From Deltaproteobacteria bacterium (lineage in GTDB: Bacteria; Bdellovibrionota_C; UBA2361; JANWWW01), in the NCBI GenBank assembly GCA_025055295.1, contig JANWWW010000005.1, positions 1 to 46,428 of the forward strand: DNA of 46,428 nucleotides. Reading direction: 5' to 3'. Of the stretch, positions 8,647 to 17,262 are shown piece by piece. Numbering within the stretch: the first letter of the stretch is position 1; the number at the start of each line of letters is the position of its first letter. Position numbers and translations under genes: made by a program. Below the pieces are notes generated by a model that was not told where the DNA came from, did no database searches, and saw only the letters and a program-made list of their open reading frames with translations.

Positions 8647-9480
8647 TCACACTCTGTATTTTTTGAAAAACACCGTTTGATGAAAATATTTTGAATTATA
8701 GGGCTCGACTATTATCCTGTCATCATCAAGCCGCGCAACCTCGCATTGTGTGTGTTTTCTTAATTGAAGCCCGTCGCCTCGTGTTATGATTTTACCTATT
8801 CTAAGCTGTATGGGACAAAGTGACAGGGCAAAAATGATTCTTGATGATGGTTTTTCATCAAAAGCTCCCGCATGAGCGGTACCCCGAAGGGCGCCTAAAA
8901 CAAATATATCTCCGCCCGATATTATCTCTGAGGCTTGATTGGCGTCCCCGACTAAAACAATAGTTTTATCAGATTCCAGTCTCTGTCCCGATCTCAAGGT
9001 TCCATAGAAAACTACGGCATTCTGTTCTGTGTCCAATTCAGGAACTATTCCTTTAAAATCTTCGGAATAAATGTCCTTTATTTCATTAATATGACCGTAC
9101 AGCCCCCCGTCTAACTGTTCGTATTCTCCCACCTTGGAGTTTAATCCATAGCTGTAGATATCATTACTAAATCCTTGGGTTGATTCAGTAAGACCCTTAT
9201 ATTCAGGCGTCTTGACATCACGACAATATACGTTCGCGTAAGGATCAATTACAACAGATTGAAACTCTTCCCCCAAAATTTGCTTCACTTCAGCATGTAT
9301 TCGGGCCGGAGGCAGCTCAGGATCCCAAATGATTTCAACCTGCGCTCCTTTGAGAAATTCATTTCGCGCGTCCAAATATTCTTTTAGCTCAGACAGATCA
9401 AAATTTTCGCGCAGATTTATTTTTAGTCTCAACTTTGAACCCGCCCCCGTTAGAACAAACTTATTTGAGCCATGCATCAC
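8647..9480 (-). CDS. minC: Septum site-determining protein MinC
   Basis: Inhibitor of FtsZ assembly recruited to the membrane by MinD. The N-terminal FtsZ-interacting domain covers about 1-105. A linker precedes the C-terminal beta-helix MinD-binding domain, which carries the characteristic run TLRSGQRLESDKTIVLVGDA and the GGDIFVLGALRGTAHAG segment. The frame starts GTG-ATG-CAT, so either GTG at 9480 (277 residues) or ATG at 9477 is possible. A TGGTAAAAT extended -10 box ends nine bases before the GTG, which would put the transcription start almost on the codon. It is divergent from the RNase gene, and the first gene of minC-minD-minE. Identity is secure; the exact start is not. Confidence 0.94.
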   Translation of the reverse strand: MMHGSNKFVLTGAGSKLRLKINLRENFDLSELKEYLDARNEFLKGAQVEIIWDPELPPARIHAEVKQILGEEFQSVVIDPYANVYCRDVKTPEYKGLTESTQGFSNDIYSYGLNSKVGEYEQLDGGLYGHINEIKDIYSEDFKGIVPELDTEQNAVVFYGTLRSGQRLESDKTIVLVGDANQASEIISGGDIFVLGALRGTAHAGAFDEKPSSRIIFALSLCPIQLRIGKIITRGDGLQLRKHTQCEVARLDDDRIIVEPYNSKYFHQTVFFKKYRV

Positions 9481-9484
9481 AAAC

Positions 9485-9498
9485 TGGTAATTTTACCA
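9485..9498. promoter_or_regulatory. Extended -10 of minC inside a perfect inverted repeat
   Basis: TGGTAA-TT-TTACCA is a perfect 6-2-6 inverted repeat. On the minus strand it contains TGGTAAAAT, an extended -10 box nine bases before the minC GTG. It may be only the promoter, or an operator placed over the -10 element. It also lies in the short region shared with the divergent RNase gene. Confidence 0.4.
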
Positions 9499-9525
9499 CT
9501 ACTGCGCTTAAAATCCATTACTGAA

Positions 9526-11454
9526 ATGCCCTGTTTTGTTTTTTTCTATAACAATAAAACCATATCCGGTGGTTGGAAAAAGAGCGAAACAAATGACAAC
9601 ATTTTGCTCTCAAGCATTGAAGACAAGCCGCTAAAAATCAACAAAGAGAGAATAATCCTCGAGCTTAACCTCACGAAAGTTTATTCTCGGGAACAGTTTG
9701 AAAAAGTTTTTCAAGATGGGCAGGCGCTTGATTTGGAAGACTTGTGGGAAGTTTTAAATGAATATTCTGGTTCATTCACTCTTCATGACTTGGCAGGCCT
9801 CAAATTTGGTCAGTATTCAGAGGAGAACTTGCTTTCGCTGGCTTTTTCCCTTTGTTTGGATGAAATATACTTTACTAAATCTAAAGGCCTTTTTCAGGCG
9901 CGCTCGCGAGACGGAGTTATTCAAAAAAAAATCGAAGTTGCAAAGAAAAATTCAGACAGATTGCTCGCTCAAAAATTCTCTGAGTGGCTCGAAACAGATG
10001 ATCCCACTTTCCCGGAACTTAGTCCCGAGTCAATTGCGAAGCTGGTTTCGTTTGCCTACGACGAAGATTTTAAAGATTCGTTTGTTGATAAAATTAAATC
10101 TTGCCTTTCTATAAAATCCGAAACCCTAAGAAATCGCCTTCAAAAAGCTCTTCTCAGAAAAAAAATGGTTACCCCTTGGACAAACCTTCCCTTACTCAAG
10201 GCTCAGTTGCCGGAGTCTGGAGTTTCTCCGAACATTAAAACCCTTGAAATCGCATCCGTAGATCAAATTGAAACCCGCAATACAGATGAAATCGTTACCG
10301 TTGACAGTCCGGATACTGTAGACATAGACGATGCCTTTAGCTTTAGAGAAACCGAGTCTGGCTATGAATTGAAGTTATACATAGCGAATGTCGCTGGGCA
10401 AATTGAATTTGATCGTGAACTAATTCAGAAGCTTCAACGCAAGCCTGTAAGCGTTTATATGCCGGACAAAACGATTCACATGCTTGAAAGCGAAAAAGCT
10501 CTGAAGCATTTCAGTTTATTTGAAGGTGCACGGCGTTCCGTGTGCGTTGTGAGAACTAATTTCGAAAAAAATTTCAAACTCGTTTCGTATGATATCGTTT
10601 TTGATACCGTGGTAATTTCAAAAAATTTGACCTATGACCAATTTAATGAGTTAGGCAAGAGCAAGTTTTCCAAACTTTTTGAATTAGGAAAAAGTTTAAA
10701 GGATCAGCGCTTAAGCCAGGGAGCTCTTGAGGTCACTAAAAATGAGGTTAATGTTACCGTCAAAGTTCCTGAGCCGGGTATAAAAGAGCACCCAGTAATC
10801 GAAATCAAAAGATATGAAAAAACCCCCGCTCATCAACTTATTGAAGAACTGATGATCTTTGCAAACTTTTTAGTTGCCAAGACTCTCGTTCAAAACGATT
10901 TAAGCGCCATTTTTCGAACACAAGCAATAGTCGATAAAGGGAGTTTGCGTGAAATCCTTCAGATCGAAAATCATAATGTTCGAAATTTCAGATTGAGAAG
11001 CGTTTTAGGAAGATCCACCTATAGCGCTACACCTGAGATGCATGAAGGCCTGGGACTTCCATATTACACGCAGGCAACAAGTCCGATACGAAGATTTTTC
11101 GACGTTATAACGCAGTATCAGTTAGTTTCATTGATAAACAATTATCAGCCATATGCCTCGGACGAAATATCAAAGATAATCGCCAGCACAACACCTTTTT
11201 TGGAAATATGCCAAAATGTTCAAAGGGAAAGCAAGAGATATTACATTTTGAAATATCTGGAATTAAACAACATAAAACAGTTAAACGGTATTATAGTCGG
11301 CAAAACCCCTAACGGTTATGTTTGCGAGGTGCCGGACTACGAACTATTTTGTTACGTAGCCGAGTCGAGGCTTATTCCCTTAGGAAACAGTGTCAGTTTA
11401 AGAGTAGATCACATTGATCCTTTTAAATTGTCGATATTCACTCGTCTCAGCTAA
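9526..11454 (+). CDS. RNase II/R family 3'-5' exoribonuclease (RNB domain)
   Basis: Processive 3'-5' exoribonuclease of the RNB family acting in RNA turnover. The catalytic RNB motif VDSPDTVDIDDAF gives D260, D266, D268 and D269 (numbered from this start), the same spacing as the four metal-binding Asp of E. coli RNase II. Later signatures are HQLIEELMIFAN and TQATSPIRRFFDVITQYQ. A short C-terminal S1-like segment covers about 585-642. Typical RNase R N-terminal cold-shock domains are not obvious. I prefer ATG 9526 to the in-frame ATG at 9472: the earlier start would overlap minC, and TAAAAT (9509-9514) lies 11 bases before 9526. Whether it is RNase II, RNase R or another RNB protein is unresolved. 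Confidence 0.88.
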   Translation: MPCFVFFYNNKTISGGWKKSETNDNILLSSIEDKPLKINKERIILELNLTKVYSREQFEKVFQDGQALDLEDLWEVLNEYSGSFTLHDLAGLKFGQYSEENLLSLAFSLCLDEIYFTKSKGLFQARSRDGVIQKKIEVAKKNSDRLLAQKFSEWLETDDPTFPELSPESIAKLVSFAYDEDFKDSFVDKIKSCLSIKSETLRNRLQKALLRKKMVTPWTNLPLLKAQLPESGVSPNIKTLEIASVDQIETRNTDEIVTVDSPDTVDIDDAFSFRETESGYELKLYIANVAGQIEFDRELIQKLQRKPVSVYMPDKTIHMLESEKALKHFSLFEGARRSVCVVRTNFEKNFKLVSYDIVFDTVVISKNLTYDQFNELGKSKFSKLFELGKSLKDQRLSQGALEVTKNEVNVTVKVPEPGIKEHPVIEIKRYEKTPAHQLIEELMIFANFLVAKTLVQNDLSAIFRTQAIVDKGSLREILQIENHNVRNFRLRSVLGRSTYSATPEMHEGLGLPYYTQATSPIRRFFDVITQYQLVSLINNYQPYASDEISKIIASTTPFLEICQNVQRESKRYYILKYLELNNIKQLNGIIVGKTPNGYVCEVPDYELFCYVAESRLIPLGNSVSLRVDHIDPFKLSIFTRLS

Positions 11455-12305
11455 GGTTTTCTGTTCCCCACTAAGGATTTTTTTCCCAGGTGTTCTCTTG
11501 TTTCTGTGTAATTTCCAAGAAATTCTTTCACTGTAGGCCAAGAAACGTCAACAATATTAGCGTGATCCGCTTCGGGAAAAAAAATGAACTTAAAACGACT
11601 ATCGTTTTTGAAATACTCAGTAAAGGCTTGATAATGAACACTTGAAACTACCCTATCCCTTCCACCATGCACTATCAGTATTTCGTTTGCCTTTGAATTG
11701 CCCAAATATTGCACATTTGGCATATCATATCTGAGCAACGGAAGAAAAAGCCTGTAAACTATATTTTCCCTGGCCACATCTCGCAGGCTCGAAAACGTGC
11801 TGTACAATACAACCTTTGCGACCGGAGATCGATATGAAATATAGGCCGCAGCCGCACCTCCAAGAGAGTAACCAAGCAGAAAAATGGTTGAAGTCCGATT
11901 GGAGAAATGCTGAAAAATTGTTTCACTGTCCTGATAAAAAGTCGGAACACTCGGATCGTAATGCGGGCCATAGTAACCCCTTACGGAGGGAATCACCACG
12001 TTTAGCCCAAGATTTTTAAGACTTTCGTAAAATCCAAGCCTCGATGATATGTTCTCATTGTTACCATGAAAAAAAAACACTGTAGGTTTTTGGGGATCGA
12101 ATTCGGCTGACTGCCAAGCGATCAGAATTTTGTTATCCGCGGAACGAACAGATATTTCCTCAAGCCACACGGGTTTTTCATATTTTTTTGTCGGATAAAA
12201 AGCCCCGGGAAAAATAATCCTTTCCTGAAAAAAGTATAAAAAAATCCCAAATCCTAGGTAAATAAGGGCCAAAACGACAAAAAATGAGATAAAGTAAAAC
12301 TTCAT
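11451..12305 (-). CDS. Membrane-anchored alpha/beta hydrolase (BEM46/ABHD13-like)
   Basis: 284 residues. Residues 5-26 form an N-terminal membrane anchor, and the rest is a serine hydrolase fold probably outside the cytoplasm. HGN (80-82) supplies the oxyanion turn, GYSLGG gives nucleophile S147, HGGRDRVV gives D217 and ADHANI gives H248, so the triad is complete. The layout (anchor, QERIIFPGAF, HGNNENISSR, GYSLGG) matches the BEM46/ABHD13-type group, whose substrates are poorly known. It is convergent with the RNase gene, overlapping by four bases. It is divergent from the small exported protein at 12346. No substrate can be assigned. Confidence 0.8.
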   Translation of the reverse strand: MKFYFISFFVVLALIYLGFGIFLYFFQERIIFPGAFYPTKKYEKPVWLEEISVRSADNKILIAWQSAEFDPQKPTVFFFHGNNENISSRLGFYESLKNLGLNVVIPSVRGYYGPHYDPSVPTFYQDSETIFQHFSNRTSTIFLLGYSLGGAAAAYISYRSPVAKVVLYSTFSSLRDVARENIVYRLFLPLLRYDMPNVQYLGNSKANEILIVHGGRDRVVSSVHYQAFTEYFKNDSRFKFIFFPEADHANIVDVSWPTVKEFLGNYTETREHLGKKSLVGNRKP

Positions 12306-12331
12306 TTGCTAAAAATATGGTTGTAAGATAT

Positions 12332-12337
12332 TATATA
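12332..12337 (+). promoter_or_regulatory. Putative -10 box before the small exported protein
   Basis: TATATA ends eight bases before the GTG at 12346. The -35 match is poor. It fits the close -10-to-start spacing seen elsewhere in this window. Confidence 0.25.
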
Positions 12338-12345
12338 AGTGTTCA

Positions 12346-12642
12346 GTGATATTCAATCGCCTTGTGGTTTGCTGTGCGCTTCTTGTAGCGAGTATATTGT
12401 CTTCAGCGCCCAAGCTGGATATTTATGGATTTAAAAAAGGAAAGCGTCTTACTTCAGCGTCTTTTTACAAGGGCAAAGGCTTTAACCTTACTAGGGGTAA
12501 CAAGTTATTCTTTTCGCCCAAAAAAGAGCCAGCAACGTTAAATCGAAGAAAACCATTTTTTCATCGCCCCGTTTCCTCGGAACAACCGGATTATTTATGT
12601 TGTTACTCGAAGGAAGATTTTCTTAAAATCTTCGGCTCCTAG
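12346..12642 (+). CDS. Small exported protein of unknown function
   Basis: 98 residues starting with GTG. The first 22 residues look like a signal peptide (short basic start, LVVCCALLVASILSSA). The mature part is basic and rich in Lys, Phe and Pro, with a Cys pair near the end (YLCCYSKED). No lipobox cysteine follows the hydrophobic stretch, so a soluble periplasmic or secreted protein is more likely than a lipoprotein. A perfect 9-base inverted repeat with a 3-base loop (GAAGATTTT/AAAATCTTC) lies in the last codons near 12610-12632. The gene stands 30 bases before nuoI. I recognise no family. Confidence 0.5.
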   Translation: MIFNRLVVCCALLVASILSSAPKLDIYGFKKGKRLTSASFYKGKGFNLTRGNKLFFSPKKEPATLNRRKPFFHRPVSSEQPDYLCCYSKEDFLKIFGS

Positions 12643-12672
12643 CACACCCCTTATGAACCAGTATAAATTGTA

Positions 12673-13287
12673 ATGCCAAAAAGGCAAAAAGACATAGGGT
12701 TAGTAGACAAAATATTTCTTATAGCAGCAATAAAAGGAGTTGCGCTTTTGTTTAAGAGATTTATTAGAAACTTATTTGAAGCCATTTTGGTAGAACTGGG
12801 ATTTCGCAAACGGGGGCAACACATTGTTACGGTCCAATATCCCGATGATATTTTACCCTACCCTCTACGGTATAGAGGCAGGCATAGACTTACGCTTGAC
12901 GACGAGGGTAGAATAAAATGCACAAGTTGTTTTTTGTGCGCTACTGCCTGTCCGGCAAAATGTATTTATATAGAGCCTGCGGAGCACCCAAATCCATCGA
13001 TTGAAAAATTTCCACATCGTTATGAAATAGATACCCTATTATGCATTTACTGTGGCTTTTGCGTGGAGGCTTGTCCTGTTGACGCAATCAGAATGGATAC
13101 CGGCATTCATCCTCACGTCTATCCCACAAACCCAAATTTTTTCATTGAAGACAAAGAGACTCTCTTGAAAAGGTCACTTTTAATGAGAAAGTTCTCAAAA
13201 AGCGAATTAATCGAAAGCCATCTTAAAAAGATACGAGATTATGAGACAAATAATGCTTCTTTTACTCATAATTTCGAGACTGGATAG
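12673..13287 (+). CDS. nuoI: NADH-quinone oxidoreductase subunit I (2x[4Fe-4S])
   Basis: Subunit of respiratory complex I carrying the N6a and N6b clusters that pass electrons towards N2. Two ferredoxin motifs are intact: C83-x2-C86-x2-C89-x3-C93P and C124-x2-C127-x2-C130-x3-C134P. The N-terminal KGVALLFKRFI and the run ILPYPLRYRGRHRLTLDDEGR are characteristic of NuoI. The insertion between the motifs (EHPNPSIEKFPHRYEID) resembles forms I recall from myxobacteria-like lineages. At 204 residues it is somewhat longer than the usual 160-180. No other nuo gene is adjacent. The next gene begins inside its last codons, so the two are coupled. Identity is secure. Confidence 0.94.
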   Translation: MPKRQKDIGLVDKIFLIAAIKGVALLFKRFIRNLFEAILVELGFRKRGQHIVTVQYPDDILPYPLRYRGRHRLTLDDEGRIKCTSCFLCATACPAKCIYIEPAEHPNPSIEKFPHRYEIDTLLCIYCGFCVEACPVDAIRMDTGIHPHVYPTNPNFFIEDKETLLKRSLLMRKFSKSELIESHLKKIRDYETNNASFTHNFETG

Positions 13288-13849
13288 CGAAAATTCACAC
13301 AATATTTCAGCTCTACTCGACGAGCCGTGTAAAACTGCTAAAACACTCAGTAGTTTCAAGAGTAAATCGCCTCGCTCGGCAATTTATAAAAATAATAATT
13401 TTTCTTTGTTATTTGACTCCGATGGTCTGACGCTTAAGAGCCGTGGCTTTAATTTAAGAGCAACTGATTATTGTTATTATGACGGAAAAAAAATTCCGGA
13501 ATATTTTTGCAGCCAAACATGGTTTTCTCCCTTCGTAAGCCCAAAACTTGCGTATATAATTTTTAAGGGACACACGGCGCCATATTTCAAAAAAGTTTCC
13601 TTCGCATGCTTCTTTGATCAAACATCCCAACAATTCATAAAAATTTCATCCAACAACGTAGCTTTTTTGGAAACAGACGTGTTAATGGCCCGTTGCTTAG
13701 GCAACACCATTCTAGATGGCTTTTACAAGCCAAGCGGTTTCTTTTTCTGGGTCATATTTAAAAAAGCGGGGGATCTTTATATTCCAGCCGGATACTATGC
13801 CAAGATGCCTTTTAAAAATTCATTATCTGGAACTGTTTTGTTTGATTAA
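13241..13849 (+). CDS. Unknown protein with hydrophobic N-terminus, overlapping nuoI
   Basis: 202 residues. The ATG lies within nuoI, so 47 bases are read in two frames. The first 12 residues (MRQIMLLLLIIS) are hydrophobic and could be a short signal sequence or membrane insertion. The remainder is rich in aromatic residues with seven cysteines, for example C30, YCYYDG, and FACFFDQ around 123-129. I recognise no domain. A later start would remove the hydrophobic leader, and the long reading frame with tight packing before the SspB-like gene (3 bases) favours a real gene. The function is unknown; an envelope role is only a guess. Confidence 0.6.
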   Translation: MRQIMLLLLIISRLDSENSHNISALLDEPCKTAKTLSSFKSKSPRSAIYKNNNFSLLFDSDGLTLKSRGFNLRATDYCYYDGKKIPEYFCSQTWFSPFVSPKLAYIIFKGHTAPYFKKVSFACFFDQTSQQFIKISSNNVAFLETDVLMARCLGNTILDGFYKPSGFFFWVIFKKAGDLYIPAGYYAKMPFKNSLSGTVLFD

Positions 13850-13852
13850 TAA

Positions 13853-14206
13853 ATGGATCCAAAAATTAAACAAATACAGACTTTGTTATCCTTCGATTAC
13901 ATCTATGTGTTCATAGATCCAACCGTCGAGGGTGTGAAACTTCCAGAGCATGTTTCAGGATGCCCGTATGTAACCCTTAAGCTTAGCAGGCTTTTTCAAA
14001 GTCCAATGTTTATAAGGGAAGATCATATTGAAGCAATTCTTAAGTTTAATGGGCAGTATTTTAATTGTATTTTGCCAGCTAATTCTATCATAGGTGCGGT
14101 TACGCCCGCAGGTCACAAGATATTCTGGGTAGGCAACCTCCAACAAGAAGAAACACATTCAAACTTGGACAAGAAAAAGAAACCAAATCTCAAAAGAATA
14201 AAGTAG
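13853..14206 (+). CDS. SspB-like protein (possible ClpXP adaptor)
   Basis: 117 residues. The fold pattern fits the stringent-starvation-protein-B family, whose members tether ssrA-tagged proteins to ClpXP. After FDYIYVFIDPTVEGVKLPEHV comes a beta-rich core, and the segment ILKFNGQYFNCILPANSIIGAV matches the family block (sequence-phi-F-x-G-x-x-F-x-C-x-V-P-phi-x-A-phi), followed by GHKIFWVG. From memory this is closer to the short versions in myxobacteria-like genomes than to E. coli SspB. The C-terminus is a basic tail (DKKKKPNLKRIK), where SspB proteins carry a ClpX-docking peptide; no clear docking motif is visible. It ends a nuoI-unknown-sspB run. Confidence 0.6.
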   Translation: MDPKIKQIQTLLSFDYIYVFIDPTVEGVKLPEHVSGCPYVTLKLSRLFQSPMFIREDHIEAILKFNGQYFNCILPANSIIGAVTPAGHKIFWVGNLQQEETHSNLDKKKKPNLKRIK

Positions 14207-14279
14207 TTTCAAAACTGGATTTTCTTTAGCTAAGCTAATTGCGTAAGATTTCAAACAAAGTTAAACTTATAACAAAGTT

Positions 14280-15350
14280 ATGTTGACGCAAAATATAAAT
14301 ATAGGCAAGCATTATGACGAATCATTTCAAATTCTTTTCCCAAGGTTTAATGAATTTGTCCTTTCAGGTATCACTTTTCAAAGTATTCCATGCGTTAGAG
14401 ATTTTAAAAATTGGGTCGTTAGCACTAATAGAGTGGTTAAAGAGCATGCAAACCACTTTCCAGACTGGTTTAAGATCTTAGCTGTTGATGCTTACATCGA
14501 AGGTGTTGAGTATCGTCATTGGCTTTTCTCTCAAGACGGTGTTGCAAGTTCCGTTCTCGAAGGTAAAACCGGTCATTCCATGTTTTTACCACAAGACGTC
14601 ATGGATTGGGTAAGAAGAGGCGTGGCGTATTTTTGTGTCGATTTCATACCTGTGATCATACCTAGAGAAGAAGACTTCATGAGTTTTATCTTATGCTTTC
14701 GTTTGGAACCTGACGTTTTGCCGGGTCCTAACTGCTTTTATCTTTATAGAAAAGAGTTTTCCGAATTTGAACCGAGATATAGGGTGGTATCTCCTCAAAA
14801 AAGTCACAATCTTTTTTCCGCACTTTCAGTTTTAGAGCGTGGCGTTGAAGTATCAAGGCATATACTAGCGCAATCTGTTGAACTTGCGACAATTTGGTTT
14901 TTTGGCGGTCGGGCAAGAATTCCTGAAAAACCGCAGTTTTTTGCTCCAGGAGGCGGTGGTGTTTTTTCCGCCATGCTACAAAGCGTCGTTTCTCGCGAGT
15001 TTAAAGAGGAACAGGGCTTTGTTTTACCTGTGGGATTTGGAATAACCAACTTCTCTGAAACACAACTCGGTTTAACTTATGAAAAAGAGTTAGTCGTATT
15101 AAAAACCCCCTGTCAATACACTGTTAACCTTGTCTGCATGATACCGTGTAGGGAAGACCACGTGTTTGTTCCTACAAAGGGTGTTTTTCCACTTCGAATT
15201 GATCTTAGCCTTGACGAAAATGAGGCCATCTCGGTGTTAGAGGCGGAATTTCGCATAAAACCGTATTTTGTGGAATTTTTAAAAACTGGCTACGAATTGA
15301 TTAGAGAAAAATTTCTCCCTCTTAAAACACGTATTTATTCTGGCCAGTAA
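14280..15350 (+). CDS. Nudix-box protein with a long N-terminal region, first box Glu replaced
   Basis: 356 residues. The C-terminal half holds a near-consensus Nudix box: G225-x5-A231-x7-R239-E-F-K-E-E-Q-G-F247. The consensus has Glu where this protein has Ala231, while the REUxEExGU core that binds metal is intact. The preceding FFAPGGGG is the usual glycine turn. Nudix proteins hydrolyse nucleoside-diphosphate-linked compounds; no substrate can be inferred here. Residues 1-200 (rich in Trp, Phe and Tyr; RHWLFSQDG, WVRRGVAYFCVDFIPVI) match nothing I know. TATAAC ends six bases before the ATG, suggesting a leaderless transcript. It stands alone between gene-poor spacers. Confidence 0.65.
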   Translation: MLTQNINIGKHYDESFQILFPRFNEFVLSGITFQSIPCVRDFKNWVVSTNRVVKEHANHFPDWFKILAVDAYIEGVEYRHWLFSQDGVASSVLEGKTGHSMFLPQDVMDWVRRGVAYFCVDFIPVIIPREEDFMSFILCFRLEPDVLPGPNCFYLYRKEFSEFEPRYRVVSPQKSHNLFSALSVLERGVEVSRHILAQSVELATIWFFGGRARIPEKPQFFAPGGGGVFSAMLQSVVSREFKEEQGFVLPVGFGITNFSETQLGLTYEKELVVLKTPCQYTVNLVCMIPCREDHVFVPTKGVFPLRIDLSLDENEAISVLEAEFRIKPYFVEFLKTGYELIREKFLPLKTRIYSGQ

Positions 15351-16121
15351 GCTAGTTAAACTTTTACTACCTGATACAAAGTCGAAAAAAAAGCGAAAAA
15401 ATACCAGTAGAACGTGATAAACGAAAAACTCAGTCCCAATAGATTAATGGTTTTCGATAACGGTAAAAAAACATAGTTTATCTTACCCCCTAGCCTAAAA
15501 TTTAGACCAAGAAAGACCCATAAATTAAATAAATTTACTATTCTGTTTTGATCTCCATAGTTATTCTTTCACAGCCTCAATCTGGTCATCAAACTAGAGA
15601 AAATTGTACCTCGAAACGACTCCCACTAAAGGCTTTGAGAAATCAAATTCCGACTGGTCTAAATTTGGTATGGAGACTTCTATAAATTTAAGCATTTTGA
15701 CAAACGAGCAACTTATCCTTGGGACTGTTTGATTAACTGCTTGTCGAAAAACTCGGTTTGAAAACAATGTTTTAACAAATTTACCGTTTTGCTAATAGCT
15801 TTTTTTTTAAGCGGCGTAGGAAATTTTGTGGCGAAGTTGAGTTTCTCAACAGGCCTACTACCCGGAATTTTCGCGTAATTTACGGGTATGCCTTTGGTGT
15901 TAGATTGCTGGAAGACTCGCGAATTTGTTAGACTTCGAAATGTCAGATTGATAAATTTAAGTTATGAAATATCAGGATTAATTGCCCCCCTATTAGCAAT
16001 ATTTAAAAATATTTCATTCTCGAATAATTTAAACGCCCGGTAGCACTTGATGCCAACAGGATGTTATAATTTTATTGAGATACCATATTTCAACGTATAA
16101 AATAAAGGGCTTGGCGAAGGT
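15351..16121. other. Gene-poor spacer (770 bases)
   Basis: No convincing reading frame, tRNA or CRISPR structure. The phrase GCTTGTCGAAA at about 15739 recurs near 16841 in the next spacer, too short to call a repeat family. A TATAAT at 16065-16070 followed by GAAGG at 16116-16120 probably belongs to the methyltransferase gene downstream. Confidence 0.5.
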
Positions 16122-16775
16122 ATGCAAAAAGGAGAATTGAGAAAGAGTTTTGACGAAGCAAAGTATTTTTTTAAAGGCGCCTTAAAAAACTTAAGGCAGG
16201 TTGGAACAATTCTTCCTACGTCCAGATGGATAGCTCAGGCAATGTGCAAACCACTAAGAAAAGCGATCGAAAATGGACAAAAACCAACCGTTTTGGAGGT
16301 CGGAGCGGGGACAGGTTCTGTTACAAAAGAAGTTTTGTCTTTGATTAGTAACCTTAGGTATTTTGTAACATGCGAATGCAACCCTTTTTATTGCAGTTAT
16401 TTAAAATCCTTAATCAATTCGTCCGTGCCTTTGAGCGTTAGAAAAAATGGGACCATTGAGTTGTTTCAGGGTTATATTGAAGATTACACGAGCGATGCCT
16501 CTTTTGACTTCATTTTATGCGCAGTCCCGTTTTTATGTTTTGACGTTGAAACAAACAAAAGAATAATGAGGAAGTTGAAGGCTTTAAGTCACCCAGAAAC
16601 GATCATGACTCATATTGAGCACCTCGGCAGCAGACCTGTAAAGCTCGCAATTAGCAAAGAAAGAAGGCAATTTTTTAGGGTTGTAAATAAAGCTCAAATT
16701 GACACGGAAATTGTTTTTAAAAACTACTTTCCAATGGTGGTCGTAACAATAAAACCGTATTATTTAGATATTTAA
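16122..16775 (+). CDS. PmtA-like SAM-dependent methyltransferase (phospholipid N-methyltransferase type)
   Basis: 217 residues, class I SAM-dependent methyltransferase. Motif I VLEVGAGTGSVT is at 58-69. The start FFKGALKNLRQVGTILPTSR fits the PmtA/KsgA-related group, where a PSSR/PTSR segment precedes motif I. FDFILCAVPF provides the motif IV-like loop. PmtA enzymes methylate phosphatidylethanolamine to phosphatidylcholine. A related possibility is an rRNA adenine dimethylase-like enzyme, but motif IV NLPY is absent. A PE-methylating role would fit with psd and plsC elsewhere in the window. The gene has a clear Shine-Dalgarno sequence (GAAGG) and its own TATAAT. Family is likely; substrate is inferred. 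Confidence 0.65.
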   Translation: MQKGELRKSFDEAKYFFKGALKNLRQVGTILPTSRWIAQAMCKPLRKAIENGQKPTVLEVGAGTGSVTKEVLSLISNLRYFVTCECNPFYCSYLKSLINSSVPLSVRKNGTIELFQGYIEDYTSDASFDFILCAVPFLCFDVETNKRIMRKLKALSHPETIMTHIEHLGSRPVKLAISKERRQFFRVVNKAQIDTEIVFKNYFPMVVVTIKPYYLDI

Positions 16776-17262
16776 AACCCGGTCGTAACATTATGAATTA
16801 GGAACCCGAACAATGCGTTAATAAAGTGTAAGCGAAGTTGCTTGTCGAAATCTAATATAAAAACTTCAAACATGGGTTTACAAAAGGAGAATAAGTTGCT
16901 TTGACACCTAATAAGTTACCAGCAATCAAAAGAGAAAACAAATTTTAATTTTGACTTTTTAAACGAGATGTCACCTAAAAAATCTGGGTTTTAAAATTCT
17001 TTTGGTTGCACAGGCCTTGTCGGAAAGAATCTCTTTGAAAATTTGGTTTTAAACAACGTGGTCAAAAATAAAAGTCTTGCTCACAGGTTGTTTTTTGCAT
17101 TTTGTCAAATCTTGTGTCGGAAGGTCGGGTTTTTCAACAAGCTCTAAGTCTTTAAGTAAAAGTTATCCTTATTCGCTTTACAACAGTTAGACCACGATCA
17201 AAAACCGAATGTCAATCTACTCTATCGCCCACTGACGCATTCATTCAGTTTTTCCCTCTTGG
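16776..17262. other. Gene-poor spacer (490 bases)
   Basis: This spacer separates the convergent methyltransferase and ctaB genes. I see no reading frame with coding character and no clear terminator hairpin. GCTTGTCGAAA near 16841 repeats a phrase of the previous spacer, and TTTTTCAACAAGC near 17126 is close to its reverse complement. Confidence 0.5.

Noticed and set aside
9472-9525. Earlier ATG for the RNase gene at 9472
   Set aside because: It would overlap the minC start codons, and a -10-like box lies downstream of it; ATG 9526 fits better.
12610-12632. Nine-base perfect inverted repeat as a terminator
   Set aside because: It lies inside the end of a reading frame and is not followed by a T run.
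15739-17140. GCTTGTCGAAA-type phrases in two spacers as a dispersed repeat family
   Set aside because: Shared words are only about 11 bases and flanks do not match; not enough for a repeat or mobile element.
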